DNA of 64,000 bases, taken from contig JALBYC010000028.1 in the NCBI GenBank assembly GCA_023212645.1, positions 89,215 to 153,214 on the forward strand, given 5' to 3'. The notes under the pieces are model-generated. The model saw only the letters and a program-made list of their open reading frames with translations, searched no databases and was not told the DNA's origin. The translations under genes and the position numbers were made by a program. This stretch comes from Farysia itapuensis. Taxonomy: Eukaryota > Basidiomycota > Ustilaginomycetes > Ustilaginales > Ustilaginaceae. Of this stretch, positions 48,353-58,293 are shown piece after piece (the first letter of the stretch is position 1; each line of letters opens with the position of its first letter).

Positions 48353-51300
48353 CTACCATGAAGATGTGTAGTCTGCGTCTTCCGTCATGGCTGCGTCTTC
48401 AGCACGCTGAGCTTTGAGCAAGTCAACAAGAGTCTTGGCAAGAACGTCCGTGCCTTGCTTCTTCTTGGCCGAGACGGTGACCAGCTTCATTGGCCCGGAG
48501 TCTTGCAACCCAATGGCTTCGCTGCCCACGGAGGTAGCACAGATGTCCTCCCAAATTCTCGTTGCTTCCGATCGGATGCAGTCAAGCTTTTCTTTAGCCT
48601 GCATCACTTCTTCTTCTGTGCCGAAGAGATCTGCCTTGTTCGCAATGATGAGCTGAGCCTTTTTCACCAGATCAGAACGGTATGTTGCTAATTCGTTGTG
48701 CAGAATCCTTAGGTCATTAGACGGATTTGGCTGATTGAGGTCAAGCACATAGGCCAGCACCGAGCATCTCTCAATGTGGCGCAGGAAGGTGTGCCCAAGT
48801 CCTCGATTGTCGGATGCACCATCGATGAGTCCAGGTATATCGGCGAGGACTAATCGGTAGCCTTCTTCACCAGTATCTTTGCCACCATGGCGGTCGCTGC
48901 CGTGACCTTCCACCACCTCATCCTTATCAACACCGAGAACCTTACCGTTCTCATCGAGCCGAACCACGCCAAGATTGGGCGAGAGTGTTGTGAATTGCCA
49001 GTGTCCGACCTCTGCCCTTGAGGCGGACAAAGATCGAAGAATGGTTGATTTGCCAGCATTGGGAAGCCCCACCAAGCCGATATCGGACGGCCTCTTGAGC
49101 TCCAGCAACACTTCGACTACTTCTCCCCATTCGCCTTTCGTAGCAAATTTGGGAGAGCGATTTTGCGAGGAAAGGAACGTTCCGTTGCCATAACCGCCTT
49201 TTCCTCCTGAAGCCAGAAGCACCCCAGGCGAGTCCTCTGGCGTAGGTTCATCAAAGTCGAATTGCCACCGGCTTTCCATCGAGTCTTCTTCCCCAAGTCC
49301 GTCGTCTTCAAAGGGAGTCCTGGAAGCGACGGATTGTCCCTCAGTCTCTCCTGATGATCTTGACGAAAGCTGGCGGCGCAGATCAAGGGCAAGTCGCATC
49401 TCTGCTGCGCGAAACTCGTTCCGCTTGTAGTTGGTCTCTGCTGCACGAGGATAGTGCCTCCAGATTCTGTCTCGTTGAGCCTGCAATTCCTGTGCTGTTA
49501 CAGGGTCCAAAAGCGCCTCGCCGTCGACCTTCTTCATCAGACTCCTGTACTTCTCGAGTGCTTCTGCGTCTTGATCGGCATCTTCGTCGCGACTTAAGCC
49601 GAAAGAGGAACGAATCTTATCCTGCTCGGCCTGTTCTGCGGCAAGAACAACATCGTCCTTCGCGACGCCTCGCGTTGGGTCCCAGCCAGCTTTGGCAGCT
49701 CTTGTTAGCAAGTCATCTCGATATGCGCGAGCTTCTTCATCTTCCTTGACCCGACGTCGCTTCACAGCCGTCACGACCGTGCCGACAGGAACCTCTATGA
49801 TCTTGTCTGCTGCCTTTCGCCCGTGGAGAAAACTTCCCTGTCCATGATATGCGTCGGCACCCCGGGATCTGCGCGCTATACGCGCCAGCGAGGTGGGCCC
49901 GTCAACCGCTCGTATGTAGACGGAACCACCTGTCCCGCCGTTGCCTCCGGAAGGGGGTCCGTACTCTACAAATTTTTCCCGGTGGAAGGACACACATCCA
50001 TCCCCTCCTTTACCGCCGTTGAGACGAATGGTAATCTGATCCACGAAATTTGAGTGTCGAGTACGCTTCCACTCTGCCTTGCGAAATGCCTTGTCCGGCG
50101 CTGACACTAGGGTGCTGTAGCTCCGGAAAATGTCACCTCCTCTGTAGCGGGACGCAGATGGAGCTGAGCGTGTTGCTGGCCTGCGGAAGTCTTGTTCTTT
50201 GCGAACAGATCTTCTTTCGCTAGATCTGCCATCGTCTCGGAGCTCGAAAGAAGCTGGCCTATCCTGATCCCCAGACGCGTCTCTGTGCCGTTGACGTCTA
50301 TACGGGTGTGACTCTTCTCGACTACTTGCCGCGCCCTCTTCCCGTTGCAACCGCGAACTTTTGTCGATCTGTGGACGATGGGCGACTTTACTCCTAAACA
50401 GCGAGACTGTCTGTCGTTCTTGCGGCCAAGCGGGTCCATGATCGTTGAATCTGTTCTCATTGCGGTCCCTCGAAGGAGCGACCTCGGGCTCAACAGTGCG
50501 CCAAGAGGGACCTCCCAGCTCTGCTTCCCCGAATGAGTTACCTCGACCGTAACGCTTTGTGATGCCGCGGTCCTCCTGAGCACCACTCTCTTGTAGGTCA
50601 ACTCTGTTGGGGGAGTCAGCCAATAGGAATTTGAATGTCGCCTGGTTGAGTTTGCTTCTTTCACGATGGCTCGGAGACACTCGCAGAACCTTCTTCGATC
50701 TGGGCTGGTCTTCTTCCGGGGCTTGAAGCGCTTCGCGTCGGAAGTCTTTGAAGAAAGAAAGGGGGTGGTGTGCGTCAACTAGGCCTTTGCGGCGGTGCTG
50801 ATGAGCAGTCTCCTGCGGTGACTCGTCTATGGTCACCATCTTAGCTATAACCCCAGTAAATCCGCCGAACTGATGAAGCTGCTTGCGAATGGCATCATCA
50901 CGTAAAGCCTTCTGCCCCGGCCGTCGAGATTCTGCCTCCCGCTTCAAAGTGAGAGGCGTGCGTCTGCGCTCTACCTTGAGGTGAACAGAGTGTGGCGCAC
51001 TGGACAGGTAAAAGTCTGAATCTCGAGCAATGATGGCGTCTGTAGGTGTTGTGTCATCAGCCTCGATCTCGTCAATGTAGTGTGTCGGGCCTGAAGTCTT
51101 CATCCTGATAAGTCGGCCCAAGTCGCTCCAGCCCGCGCGCAGTGAGCTTGGGTTCTGTAAATTCCGCGATGTATAATGGACCTCCTTTGCGGGCATGCCA
51201 TGAAGCGACTCATTGCAACTTAGAAGGGGCTCTAGACCTACAAGACGGGCGTGAAGGGTATCATCGAGATATGTACGCGGAGCTCTAGACGGCAAGAAGG

Positions 51301-51697
51301 GCGGCAGCGTGACGACACATGAACCGGATGCTTGAAGGGCATGTTCTATGCTGGAGGGTCGGGCAAAGGTGATGCTGCCGTATCCCAGTAAGCGCTGCTG
51401 GAGTACATCTCGGGGGAAATGAAACGATTGGATTGGTCCAAACTTCTTAGACAACTCTGCTAAGAGAGCGAGAGCTTGTATTGGAGAAGCAATGCCTTTG
51501 CTCGGTCGTACGAAGACGGTTCGGTCTAGAACGGCATGTTTTGTCTGCGCTCGATTATTGGACGTGGGAAGGAATCGGTCCGAGGATGCGGCCTGACCTG
51601 GGACGGAGGTGGTACAGAAGCAGCACCTCTGCACATGACGCAGCGTTTGGCTCCAGTCCACAAGGGAAGCTTGTGACGGCAGCCGTAGCTTTGGCAT
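48353..51697 (-). CDS. Mitochondrial Obg-family GTPase with long N-terminal extension
   Basis: 1,114 residues. The C-terminal half is a complete Obg protein: OBG domain from about residue 550 (FVDQITIRLNGGKGGDG, EYGPPSGGNGGTGGSVY), G1 GLPNAGKST (about 879), G3 DIPGLIDGASDNRGLG, G4 NKADL. Mitochondrial Obg (yeast Mtg2) works in large mitoribosomal subunit assembly. The N-terminal half is unusual: a presequence-like start (MPKLRLPSQASLVDWSQTLR), an RRM-like segment at about 60-145 (TVFVRPSKGIASP, FGPIQSFHFPRD, LGYGSITFARPSSIEHALQA), then about 400 Arg/Ser-rich residues. Just before the OBG domain lies FRSYSTLVSAPDKAFRK, which looks like another mitochondrial presequence. No stop or ATG separates the two parts. 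The start is the first ATG; the GTG at 51715 was discarded. Confidence 0.85.
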   Translation of the reverse strand: MPKLRLPSQASLVDWSQTLRHVQRCCFCTTSVPGQAASSDRFLPTSNNRAQTKHAVLDRTVFVRPSKGIASPIQALALLAELSKKFGPIQSFHFPRDVLQQRLLGYGSITFARPSSIEHALQASGSCVVTLPPFLPSRAPRTYLDDTLHARLVGLEPLLSCNESLHGMPAKEVHYTSRNLQNPSSLRAGWSDLGRLIRMKTSGPTHYIDEIEADDTTPTDAIIARDSDFYLSSAPHSVHLKVERRRTPLTLKREAESRRPGQKALRDDAIRKQLHQFGGFTGVIAKMVTIDESPQETAHQHRRKGLVDAHHPLSFFKDFRREALQAPEEDQPRSKKVLRVSPSHRERSKLNQATFKFLLADSPNRVDLQESGAQEDRGITKRYGRGNSFGEAELGGPSWRTVEPEVAPSRDRNENRFNDHGPAWPQERQTVSLFRSKVAHRPQIDKSSRLQREEGAASSREESHPYRRQRHRDASGDQDRPASFELRDDGRSSERRSVRKEQDFRRPATRSAPSASRYRGGDIFRSYSTLVSAPDKAFRKAEWKRTRHSNFVDQITIRLNGGKGGDGCVSFHREKFVEYGPPSGGNGGTGGSVYIRAVDGPTSLARIARRSRGADAYHGQGSFLHGRKAADKIIEVPVGTVVTAVKRRRVKEDEEARAYRDDLLTRAAKAGWDPTRGVAKDDVVLAAEQAEQDKIRSSFGLSRDEDADQDAEALEKYRSLMKKVDGEALLDPVTAQELQAQRDRIWRHYPRAAETNYKRNEFRAAEMRLALDLRRQLSSRSSGETEGQSVASRTPFEDDGLGEEDSMESRWQFDFDEPTPEDSPGVLLASGGKGGYGNGTFLSSQNRSPKFATKGEWGEVVEVLLELKRPSDIGLVGLPNAGKSTILRSLSASRAEVGHWQFTTLSPNLGVVRLDENGKVLGVDKDEVVEGHGSDRHGGKDTGEEGYRLVLADIPGLIDGASDNRGLGHTFLRHIERCSVLAYVLDLNQPNPSNDLRILHNELATYRSDLVKKAQLIIANKADLFGTEEEVMQAKEKLDCIRSEATRIWEDICATSVGSEAIGLQDSGPMKLVTVSAKKKQGTDVLAKTLVDLLKAQRAEDAAMTEDADYTSSW

Positions 51698-51863
51698 GCT
51701 ATTGTGGCGGTTCACATGGCAGAATGTTGCTATCCAAAAATCCTCAGAAAAACATCTTCTTAATTCCGAGATCCGAGGTCCTGACGTAGCTGACTTAGCC
51801 CTACCACTTCATACAACACGATCGTGACGCAAACAGACTCGTATACGACAAACGTGTGACACG

Positions 51864-54077
51864 CTATGATGCTGCTGAAGACTCTGTACTGGTAGTGCCA
51901 GCTTTTTTGAGGCGCTCCCGCTCCTTCTTGCCGAGACGCTTCTTGGTACTGCTAGTCTCACCGTCCGCGCCTTGTCTGCTGGCTGCGTTCTTCTGTTGGC
52001 CATAGACTTCGCGACGGAATTCACCGAGTCGCTTGCCAAGATCGATTGGTCTTGTCTTGCCTTTACGATAGGGCTGTAAATTCTTCAGACCGACGACGTT
52101 GTTGAGCTGCATGTCGTCGGCCAAAAGAATGTCGACGGCTGACATGCCATAGTCAGCAGGGGCGACCTGAGCATACTTGAAGCGGGTAGGCTGGTCGCCG
52201 ATCATGTCCTCATAGTCCAGGTTGTAGTATTCGTCAATGATCTCTCTGGCTTTTTGCTTGCGATCTCCCTTTGAAGGTGTGACCTGGTCAGAAATTTGCT
52301 CAGCTGCATCCATGTCTTCCTCGTCGATGCCTTCTGAGCCTTCGACGCCATCGTCGGTCTTGGCCGACTTTTCTGTGGCTGTCTTGAGCTTTTTCTTGAG
52401 CTTTTTGCGTTCCTTCTTCGACAGCTTTCTGTCTGCAAGCAGCGCTCGAATAGAAGCCTCTTTTCCTCCGGAGGCCGAGCTTGATGCCGGAGCGCTGTCC
52501 AAGAAATCTGCATCCATCTCGATACGATCGGTGTCATCATGGTCCATAGCTTTGCCTTTTTTCTTGCCACGAGCTTTGGAACTCATCTCTTCAGTCTCTG
52601 CGATGATGTCGTCAATCTCGATATCGTCCTCCCAAGTTGGCTTCACGGCATCATCAAAGTCGCTGTGCTCCTGGTAATACGAGTCGCCAAACATTTTAGC
52701 CATCGTGCGATCATGTTCAAGGGGATCAAAGTCGTTTTCAAGGTCAACGTCTTGGAGCTCGTCCAGCTTAGAGCCCGTAACCTCTCGCAAACGTTTCAGC
52801 TTTTCCACGATCTCTGTTCTCTTGAGATTCTTGAGTCGTGACATTTCTTGCATCTTTTGCTGCTTCTCTTGCTCTTTTCTGTCGATGCGCTCCTCTCGTT
52901 TGCGTTTTCGGGTACTGTCCTGGCGTCGTGCACTGTCTTTGGGGTTTCTTGAGTAGGTAGGAATAACGTTTGCTTCTTCGCCTTGCTCGAAACGGAAATT
53001 ATAGGCAGTCTCGAAGGCGTCTGCCATCGAGTCAAAGGAAGCTTCGGACTCGAGATCCGCTGCTTCCGCCTCCCAATCCCGTCCATAGGCTCCGGCTGAC
53101 GAAGACATGCCCGCTTCTGCCGAAGAGCCAGCTTCATTGGATTTCTGCATCACTGATCTGGTTAATTTCGGTTTGGCTGGACCGTGTCTCTCCTCTTGGT
53201 CGATCCATCCACGATTCAGGATGTAGTTGAGAAGGAAATCTTCGTTGGCCTTTCGCTCGGCAGATGCTTCAGTTGCAGAAAGGGACGGTTGGCTTCCGGT
53301 AAAATCATGCAAAGCGTCTCGAATCGTGTCTTCATCGGCGTTTGCACCCAGAGAGGCTAAGACAGCGTTTCGGTACGACAGTGCTGGGTCGTCGGACGCA
53401 GAGTGTTGCTTTCTCTGGACAAAGAGATCGTCGGAATCATCGAGACCGGCATGGAAGGCCTCTGATACTTCTTTCCGTAGCTGTTCCTGCTCCAGTGCCG
53501 GAGGAAGTGGCTGAGGCTGCTGCTGTTCGTCGCTGTAATGTTTACGGTCGCTGGTTACGGTGGTAACATCGGCAAGCTCCTTGGCCGGATCTGCGGAAGA
53601 TTCAATGAGCTCCTGTACTCTTTGTCGCTGATAGTCTTGCAGAGTCAATTTCTTTCCCTTCTTGAGAGTAGCAGCTGTCGATGGTATGTTACCGCTCGAG
53701 AGAGCCGCTTGTTGCGCAGCTCTACTTTCCTGCTCAAAGATGTCTACCTCGGAGTTGTATAGAGCTGCATCTTTGTTTCGGATGCGCTGAAGAGTGCGGA
53801 AGATGGCAGCATCGACGTTTGCATCGATCTGATCTCCATCTTCATCTTCTGTCACATCGCCTTCGCTGTCTTCGTCGTCGTCTGAGTCTTGATCAAGGTC
53901 AAGAGCGCCTCGGCCATACTTGGACTCTAGTTGATGCAGCTCCGCTCGTTGCTGATTGTGCAGATAGCGTTCAGCAAACTCTTTGTTGATCGAGAGATGG
54001 TTCAGAGACTCTTCTGGCTTTGATCTGATGTCAAGTTGAATGCCCGAGTCCGAGTCATTCTGGTCGAACAGGTCCAT
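51864..54077 (-). CDS. KRI1: Kri1, nucleolar 40S ribosome-biogenesis factor
   Basis: 737 residues. MDLFDQNDSDSG start, acidic tracts (DQDSDDDEDSEGDVTEDEDGD), coiled Lys-rich segments (QKMQEMSRLKNLKRTEIVEK), the Kri1 core around DFDPLEHDRTMAKMFGDSYY and KPTWEDD, and the C-terminal domain with YYNLDYEDMIGDQPTRFKYA, VDILLADDMQLNNVVGLKNL and IDLGKRLGEFRREVYGQ. This is the Kri1 order; Kri1 binds the KH-protein Krr1 in the 90S pre-ribosome. Start: the frame begins at TTG (54086); the first ATG is 54077. Length fits the family (about 600-740). Confidence 0.93.
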   Translation of the reverse strand: MDLFDQNDSDSGIQLDIRSKPEESLNHLSINKEFAERYLHNQQRAELHQLESKYGRGALDLDQDSDDDEDSEGDVTEDEDGDQIDANVDAAIFRTLQRIRNKDAALYNSEVDIFEQESRAAQQAALSSGNIPSTAATLKKGKKLTLQDYQRQRVQELIESSADPAKELADVTTVTSDRKHYSDEQQQPQPLPPALEQEQLRKEVSEAFHAGLDDSDDLFVQRKQHSASDDPALSYRNAVLASLGANADEDTIRDALHDFTGSQPSLSATEASAERKANEDFLLNYILNRGWIDQEERHGPAKPKLTRSVMQKSNEAGSSAEAGMSSSAGAYGRDWEAEAADLESEASFDSMADAFETAYNFRFEQGEEANVIPTYSRNPKDSARRQDSTRKRKREERIDRKEQEKQQKMQEMSRLKNLKRTEIVEKLKRLREVTGSKLDELQDVDLENDFDPLEHDRTMAKMFGDSYYQEHSDFDDAVKPTWEDDIEIDDIIAETEEMSSKARGKKKGKAMDHDDTDRIEMDADFLDSAPASSSASGGKEASIRALLADRKLSKKERKKLKKKLKTATEKSAKTDDGVEGSEGIDEEDMDAAEQISDQVTPSKGDRKQKAREIIDEYYNLDYEDMIGDQPTRFKYAQVAPADYGMSAVDILLADDMQLNNVVGLKNLQPYRKGKTRPIDLGKRLGEFRREVYGQQKNAASRQGADGETSSTKKRLGKKERERLKKAGTTSTESSAAS

Positions 54078-54257
54078 AGTGCACAATGACCGCTTGTCAG
54101 AATGCTAGACCGCTACGTGCCAAGAAAAGAAAAAAAAGTTGGACGGAAGATTGAATCTCGGGATTCGGAGTTGTGGTGTGACCGTGGGGAGAGAGTTTAA
54201 AGCTTGTTTATTTACCCTTAATGCGGCGATCCATCATCATTCACCGCGGGAGTTCAT
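54078..54257. promoter_or_regulatory. Divergent promoter, KRI1 / secreted hydrolase
   Basis: A 180-bp spacer between ATGs with an A9 tract near 54125-54135 and AT-rich TTTAAAGCTTGTTTATTTACCC near 54195-54217. Confidence 0.4.
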
Positions 54258-55859
54258 ATGCTCATACGAAGCCTACTTTGCTTCGTTGTCCTCAACACTG
54301 TCCAGTATCTCGCTCTTGCTGGCACAGTGCTTGACGAAAGATACGAGACCAATCTCAGCAGCCCAGCGCATTACCGCTACTCGTGGGGAATTGATCGAGC
54401 CCGCTGTTCCTACAACAGTACCTCTGGACAGTACCTGAATCGCACTCAGATCGCAGGTCCCAGCTACGTAACACAAGAGTCAGTCGATTCTTGCGCCACT
54501 CTATGTACCCAGTCATCCGCATGTGGCTTCTTCCATCTTGTCCAGGTGACCGGTGGCTCTGAGGGTGATGTCGTTTGCGCATTGTACACTGCAAAGCAGA
54601 ACAAGACCGCTGCCACCATAACAACTGGTTCTGGCTCATCCGGTGGATCTGTCATTGCCTCGTATGGGTTCACTCGCGACAGAGACGATCTAGAATCAGC
54701 ATCTCGCTCTGTTGTCTTCACCCGCACATCTGCTACAGCCAACTCTGCCACCCTTTCCTCCTCTGTGAAACCTTCAAAGACCAAAGGCTCGACAATATCG
54801 AGCACCAAAGCGCAACCGACATCATCAAATTTCCCCGTACCTCCGCCTGGAGCCCGATTAGTGCAGCTCTCAGCATGCAATTCATCAAAGCTCACGATAC
54901 CCATGTTTGTCAACAAGCAATACCCAAATACCAGCAACGCATCCTCTGCCGACACAGTCTGGATCGTCCAGCATGGTCTCGCCAGAGACTTTGATGGATA
55001 CTTCACCTCGGTCTACAACGTCGTGGGCGACTCAGGCATCCTGATTGCACCCAACTTCTACGCAAAAAGTGATCCAGCCGCGCCAAAAAGCTGGTACCAG
55101 CCAAGTCGCAACTTTGCATGGGACGGAAATGACTGGTCTACAGGCGATGATGCCATTGCGCCGACTGCGGCACCAGACTGTTCATCCTACGATGTCTATG
55201 ATGCCCTAATTGCCAGCCTCCGAGACCGTACTCGGTTTCCCAACCTCAAGCGCATCTTTGTCGTCGCCCACTCTCGTGGGTCAGCCATGGCTTCTCGCTA
55301 TGCAATGCTCTCCTCAAACACCGATGTGCGCTATGTACTGGCCAACGCACCAGTGATGACTTGGTTTACCTCTGCTCGGCCGCTCTCCTCTTCTGGCTGC
55401 TCCGGGTACAACACGTGGGGCTATGGCTGGAATGGTCCGTTTTCTCGCTATGTATCCGCCAAGATACCCAGTGCTGCCCATGCGTTTCGACATTGGGTCG
55501 CTCAAGACATTACCTGGATGACAGGGGATCTAGACACCTTTTCGCGAGATCAGACCGGAGATCAGTCTTGTATGGTGCAGACACAAGGCGGACAGAACCG
55601 CAGAGATCGAGGCTATGCATTCTGGGCTTATATCAACCTCCTCGGCGGTACTCGCAACAACGTTTCCGAATACTATGGTTACGATGCACTTCGCAAGCAG
55701 GTCAAGAGCCTGTCGCCATCCACTTTCAACGTGCGAAATTGTGTCGTCGACGGCGTAGCACACGACAACTTTGGCATGTTTGCGAGTGACTGTGGCCGTG
55801 CAGCCATCAATGGGGCAACATCGATCCCAGCCGGTCCAGGTCCCATCCGACCGTCTTGA
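54258..55859 (+). CDS. Secreted protein, Apple-like domain plus alpha/beta hydrolase
   Basis: 533 residues. Signal peptide MLIRSLLCFVVLNTVQYLAL, then an Apple/PAN-like Cys-rich region (about 25-145) with CSYNSTSGQY, VDSCATLCTQSSACGFFHL and VVCALYTAKQ, then a Ser/Thr linker and an alpha/beta hydrolase-like domain from about 200 (VWIVQHGLARDFDGYF). The nucleophile elbow is AHSRGSA (about 338), a His-Ser-Arg-Gly variant of GxSxG, and the catalytic His is likely DGVAHDNFG near the end. The secreted enzyme may act on esters or small molecules. The exact substrate and family cannot be named. GC and codon use look like the neighbours. Confidence 0.72.
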   Translation: MLIRSLLCFVVLNTVQYLALAGTVLDERYETNLSSPAHYRYSWGIDRARCSYNSTSGQYLNRTQIAGPSYVTQESVDSCATLCTQSSACGFFHLVQVTGGSEGDVVCALYTAKQNKTAATITTGSGSSGGSVIASYGFTRDRDDLESASRSVVFTRTSATANSATLSSSVKPSKTKGSTISSTKAQPTSSNFPVPPPGARLVQLSACNSSKLTIPMFVNKQYPNTSNASSADTVWIVQHGLARDFDGYFTSVYNVVGDSGILIAPNFYAKSDPAAPKSWYQPSRNFAWDGNDWSTGDDAIAPTAAPDCSSYDVYDALIASLRDRTRFPNLKRIFVVAHSRGSAMASRYAMLSSNTDVRYVLANAPVMTWFTSARPLSSSGCSGYNTWGYGWNGPFSRYVSAKIPSAAHAFRHWVAQDITWMTGDLDTFSRDQTGDQSCMVQTQGGQNRRDRGYAFWAYINLLGGTRNNVSEYYGYDALRKQVKSLSPSTFNVRNCVVDGVAHDNFGMFASDCGRAAINGATSIPAGPGPIRPS

Positions 55860-56790
55860 ACATGTTTTGAGACCGCAACAACAATGCATTAGCTCGTGTC
55901 TGTTGCGAGCAGGACTCATCGCGTTTCGCGTGGAATCATCTGCTGATCTGCTCTCTTCCGATCAAGCGATGTCCATCTTGCGAGTAAGATGTACGCCATT
56001 GCTTACAGCAAACAGTGAAGTTAGACACCTTTGAGCGCTCGCTGGACGTGCTTAGTCACACCTGTCATCAGTTCCTGACAGTTGACGTACAACAGACCTG
56101 CGCAAATACTTAGACCGACGTAGAAGAAATAGATATCCGTCACCGATGACAATGACATACCCTTGGTGACTGTACGCATACCTGTACAAGATCCAGACAT
56201 AGTGTGTGCTTGCCCGAGTAGCGTTACAGTACGCCGACGCAAAGTATGCCCCTGATATTGAACGCAGAGTAAACCTTCAGGTCAAGCTCCAAGGCTCAAA
56301 GTATCCGGGCGGTGCTATCCGGCAATGCAAAGAAGTCTAGGCGCGCCCGATTTTTTCAGGTATCGGCTGCTTTTTGTATGACGAAGTCTATCAGATTCTC
56401 GGCAATTCAGGCCGCTAGCTCCAACTCATCCTACGTACTCACCCCCTGCCGAGTCTTTCACGAAGTCGGGGACTGCTATGTTGGTCATGTAGAGGTCGCT
56501 TGCTTCGCTCCGACACGTAGAAAGCTCGGTGCCTCCACCGGCATGGTCAGACCATGGTTCAGCAAGACGCTTCGGGATGCCGTTCACTAGCGTGTGAATT
56601 AGCCCCTTTCCTATCCATGGGTGGCGCGCTTGAGCAAAAGTCGCTAGTCACTCCTTTGGTCAAGGGTTCCTGGTCTTCCTGCCCTGTAGCATGAGTATTA
56701 ACGGGCACACTCCAAAAGAATCTATAAGTAGCGGGCCCGACAGAACCTTCTTCCATTCGAACATCAAGACCCTGTTCATTAGTGGCCAAA
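55860..56790. other. Intergenic region upstream of oxalate decarboxylase
   Basis: About 930 bp. The largest minus-strand open frame (about 56021-56199 from its ATG) would encode a 59-residue peptide with one hydrophobic segment, but it has no family pattern. The right end carries the promoter of the oxalate decarboxylase gene with a TATA box at 56723. Confidence 0.5.
56723..56728 (+). promoter_or_regulatory. TATA box of the oxalate decarboxylase gene
   Basis: TATAAG in TCTATAAGTAGCG, about 65 bp upstream of the ATG at 56791. Consistent with an inducible secreted enzyme. Confidence 0.5.
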
Positions 56791-58293
56791 ATGAGATCTC
56801 TCACATTCTTTGCTGCTCCTGCAATTATAGCGTCTGCTCTGTACGCTTCTGCTGCACCCTTTGAAGCTGCTAAGTCGCTCAGTGCGCGACATATAGCCGA
56901 AGCTCGCTGGAACGAGCAGCTTCAGAAACGTGTCGAACAAGTCGCTTCCACGTATCCAGTCGAATTTCGTTCCAACGTCTCGGATTACTCCCTGTTCCAG
57001 GTCTTTCAGGATCAAGGTGAGCTTCCGCAGCCTATTCGCGGCAACACTGGGTCAAGCAATCTCGGTCCGGATAATGCGGAAATCTCTCGACAGAACCCGG
57101 ACATTTTCGCTCCGCCAAGCACAGATCATGGAACGATTCCTCAAGCAAAGTGGCCGTTTGCACTGAGTCACAACCGACTGCAAAATGGCGGCTGGGCAAG
57201 ACAGCAGAACATCGACGTGCTTCCGGTGGCAACTGAGCTTGCTGGAGTCAACATGCGATTAGACAAGGGTGCCTTCCGCGAGATGCATTGGCATTCGGCA
57301 GCTGAATGGGCCTATGTCCTCGAAGGTACGACCAGGGTTGCAGCTGTGGATCCCGAGGGCAAGAACTATGTCGCCGACGTAGAAGCAGGCAATCTTTGGT
57401 ATTTCCCAGCTGGCACACCACACTCGCTACAAGGTGTTGGAGAGAACGGGACTGAATTCCTCCTTGTTTTCGACGACGGCTCCTTCTCAGAAGATTCTAC
57501 CTTGCTGCTTACGGACTGGATGGCTCACATCCCAAGAGAGGTTATTGCCAAAAACTTTGGCGAGGCCGATTTGTCCACCACGGCATACGACAGATTCCCG
57601 TCCAAGGAGCTCTACATCTTCCCCGGCAACGTCGATAACTCCACGAATGGCACCGTTGCAGTCACTTCGCCCCAAGGTCAACGCACTGAGCAGCCATTCA
57701 CGTACGATTTCAACTCCCAGCAAGCACAACAGTTCAATGGTGGATCTGCTAAGATTGTTGACAGCTCCAAATTTGCAATCTCGACAACTATCGCAGCTGC
57801 TTTGGTCACCATTCAGCCTGGAGCAATGCGTGAGCTTCACTGGCATCCCAACAGCCCAGAGTGGGACTACTTCATGAAAGGCAACGCTAGGATTACCATC
57901 TTCGCCGGACAGAGCAATGCTCGCACGTACGATTTCTCTGCTGGAGACACGGCCTACATTGGTGAGCAGAATGGTCACTACATCGAGAACATTGGCAGCG
58001 ACGAGGTCGTATACCTTGAGATCTTCAAAACACCCACATACAAGGATGTTTCGTTGAGCAACTGGCTTGCCTTAACACCACCAAATGTCGTACAAGCCCA
58101 CCTCGGATTCTCGGACGATGATGTGCAGAAGCTGTACAATACATTCAAGACCAAGAATCATATTGTTACGAAACAGCCTGGCGGTCCGAATGCAGGCAGC
58201 GGCAATCCTGTCTATCCGCCCGGCTCGTCGAATTCCACTTCTACCAACAGCATGCAGAAGCGATCAGCAGGAGGCAAGATCAGTTTCTATTGA
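56791..58293 (+). CDS. Secreted oxalate decarboxylase (bicupin)
   Basis: 500 residues. A signal peptide (MRSLTFFAAPAIIASALYAS) then two cupin domains. Cupin 1: HWHSAAEWAYVLEG (about residue 164) and FPAGTPHSLQG (about 210). The active-site lid is SEDST (about 232), with the acid residue needed for the decarboxylase. Cupin 2: HWHPNSPEWDYFMKG (about 349) and QNGHYIENIG (about 393). The Mn-dependent enzyme splits oxalate to formate and CO2 in fungi. The lid SEDST matches decarboxylases rather than the SENST-mutant-like oxidases, so decarboxylase is the call. The longer frame starts with GTG (56782); the ATG is at 56791. The C-terminus is Asn/Ser/Gly-rich. Confidence 0.9.
   Translation: MRSLTFFAAPAIIASALYASAAPFEAAKSLSARHIAEARWNEQLQKRVEQVASTYPVEFRSNVSDYSLFQVFQDQGELPQPIRGNTGSSNLGPDNAEISRQNPDIFAPPSTDHGTIPQAKWPFALSHNRLQNGGWARQQNIDVLPVATELAGVNMRLDKGAFREMHWHSAAEWAYVLEGTTRVAAVDPEGKNYVADVEAGNLWYFPAGTPHSLQGVGENGTEFLLVFDDGSFSEDSTLLLTDWMAHIPREVIAKNFGEADLSTTAYDRFPSKELYIFPGNVDNSTNGTVAVTSPQGQRTEQPFTYDFNSQQAQQFNGGSAKIVDSSKFAISTTIAAALVTIQPGAMRELHWHPNSPEWDYFMKGNARITIFAGQSNARTYDFSAGDTAYIGEQNGHYIENIGSDEVVYLEIFKTPTYKDVSLSNWLALTPPNVVQAHLGFSDDDVQKLYNTFKTKNHIVTKQPGGPNAGSGNPVYPPGSSNSTSTNSMQKRSAGGKISFY

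Noticed and set aside
50107..50778. 223-codon minus-strand frame within the Obg gene
   Set aside because: Overlaps the Arg/Ser-rich linker in another frame; no motifs, compositional shadow.
56312..56590. 92-codon plus frame before the oxalate decarboxylase gene
   Set aside because: No recognisable motif and lies in the promoter region.
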